Source: Phycomyces blakesleeanus NRRL 1555(-)
Lineage: Eukaryota; Mucoromycota; Mucoromycetes; Mucorales; Phycomycetaceae
Reading direction: 5' to 3'
Length of the DNA stretch: 64,000 nt
Assembly (NCBI RefSeq): GCF_001638985.1
Contig: NW_017265134.1
Coordinates: 806,001 to 870,000, forward strand
Shown here: positions 63,016 through 64,000 of the stretch, one piece after another
How positions within the stretch are numbered: the first letter of the stretch is position 1
Layout: every line of letters starts with the position of its first letter
Notes under the pieces: model-generated
What the model saw: only the letters and a program-made list of their open reading frames with translations
Told to the model about the DNA's origin: nothing
Database searches by the model: none
Translations under genes and position numbers: made by a program

Positions 63016-64000
<985 letters not shown>

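Overview
The window is nuclear DNA from a filamentous fungus, most likely an early-diverging one (Mucoromycota, probably Mucorales). It is AT-rich. Its genes are cut by many short GT-AG introns (about 40 to 350 nt), often rich in TA repeats. The gene set is fungal: chitin synthase, chitin deacetylase, a fused CPSase/ATCase with a dead dihydroorotase domain, Spt2, Mpe1, Nse1 and an EF-hand MscS channel. Decayed Tc1-like, DDE and Ty3/gypsy elements are also present. No species can be named from the sequence alone. Gene models were built by reading exons in frame across splice sites; most close with consistent phases from start to stop.

Layout. 0-14 kb: a 5'-truncated glutamine-rich DUF3020 protein (+), Mpe1/RBBP6 (+), an unidentified short coding exon (-), the SMC5/6 subunit Nse1 (-), a homeodomain transcription factor (-) divergent from an Msy-type mechanosensitive channel (+), and NADH-cytochrome b5 reductase (+). 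15-25.3 kb is a cell-surface block: a Chs3-like chitin synthase (+) tail to tail with a probably GPI-anchored chitin deacetylase (-), then Smp3/PIG-Z, a GPI mannosyltransferase (-, 13 exons). 25.3-33.5 kb has no intact gene. It holds transposon relics and a 100-N scaffold gap flanked by two equal 1,210-bp copies of one sequence, best explained as unmerged overlapping contig ends.

33.5-43.3 kb: an R3HCC1L-like protein (+), Spt2 (+) with an internal motif duplication, eEF1B-alpha (-), and a secreted PL14-type polysaccharide lyase-like protein (-). 43.3-49.9 kb is gene-poor and microsatellite-rich. 49.9-64 kb: the 2,262-residue pyrimidine enzyme Ura2/CAD (+), the NatA auxiliary subunit Naa15 (+), the small GTPase Rheb (-), and the C-terminal part of an S6K/Psk1-like AGC kinase (-) that runs off the right edge.

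Themes. Chitin synthase and chitin deacetylase act in sequence to make chitosan, the characteristic wall polymer of these fungi, and Smp3 works on the GPI anchor the deacetylase appears to carry. Rheb (upstream of TORC1) and an S6K-like kinase (downstream of TORC1) are direct neighbours on one strand. Two introns, in the b5 reductase and in Rheb, must be GC-AG to keep the conserved frame. No clearly new defence or mobile system was found; the best leads are the false duplication, the two functional gene pairs, the Spt2 exon duplication and the unassigned coding exon at 4.5 kb.
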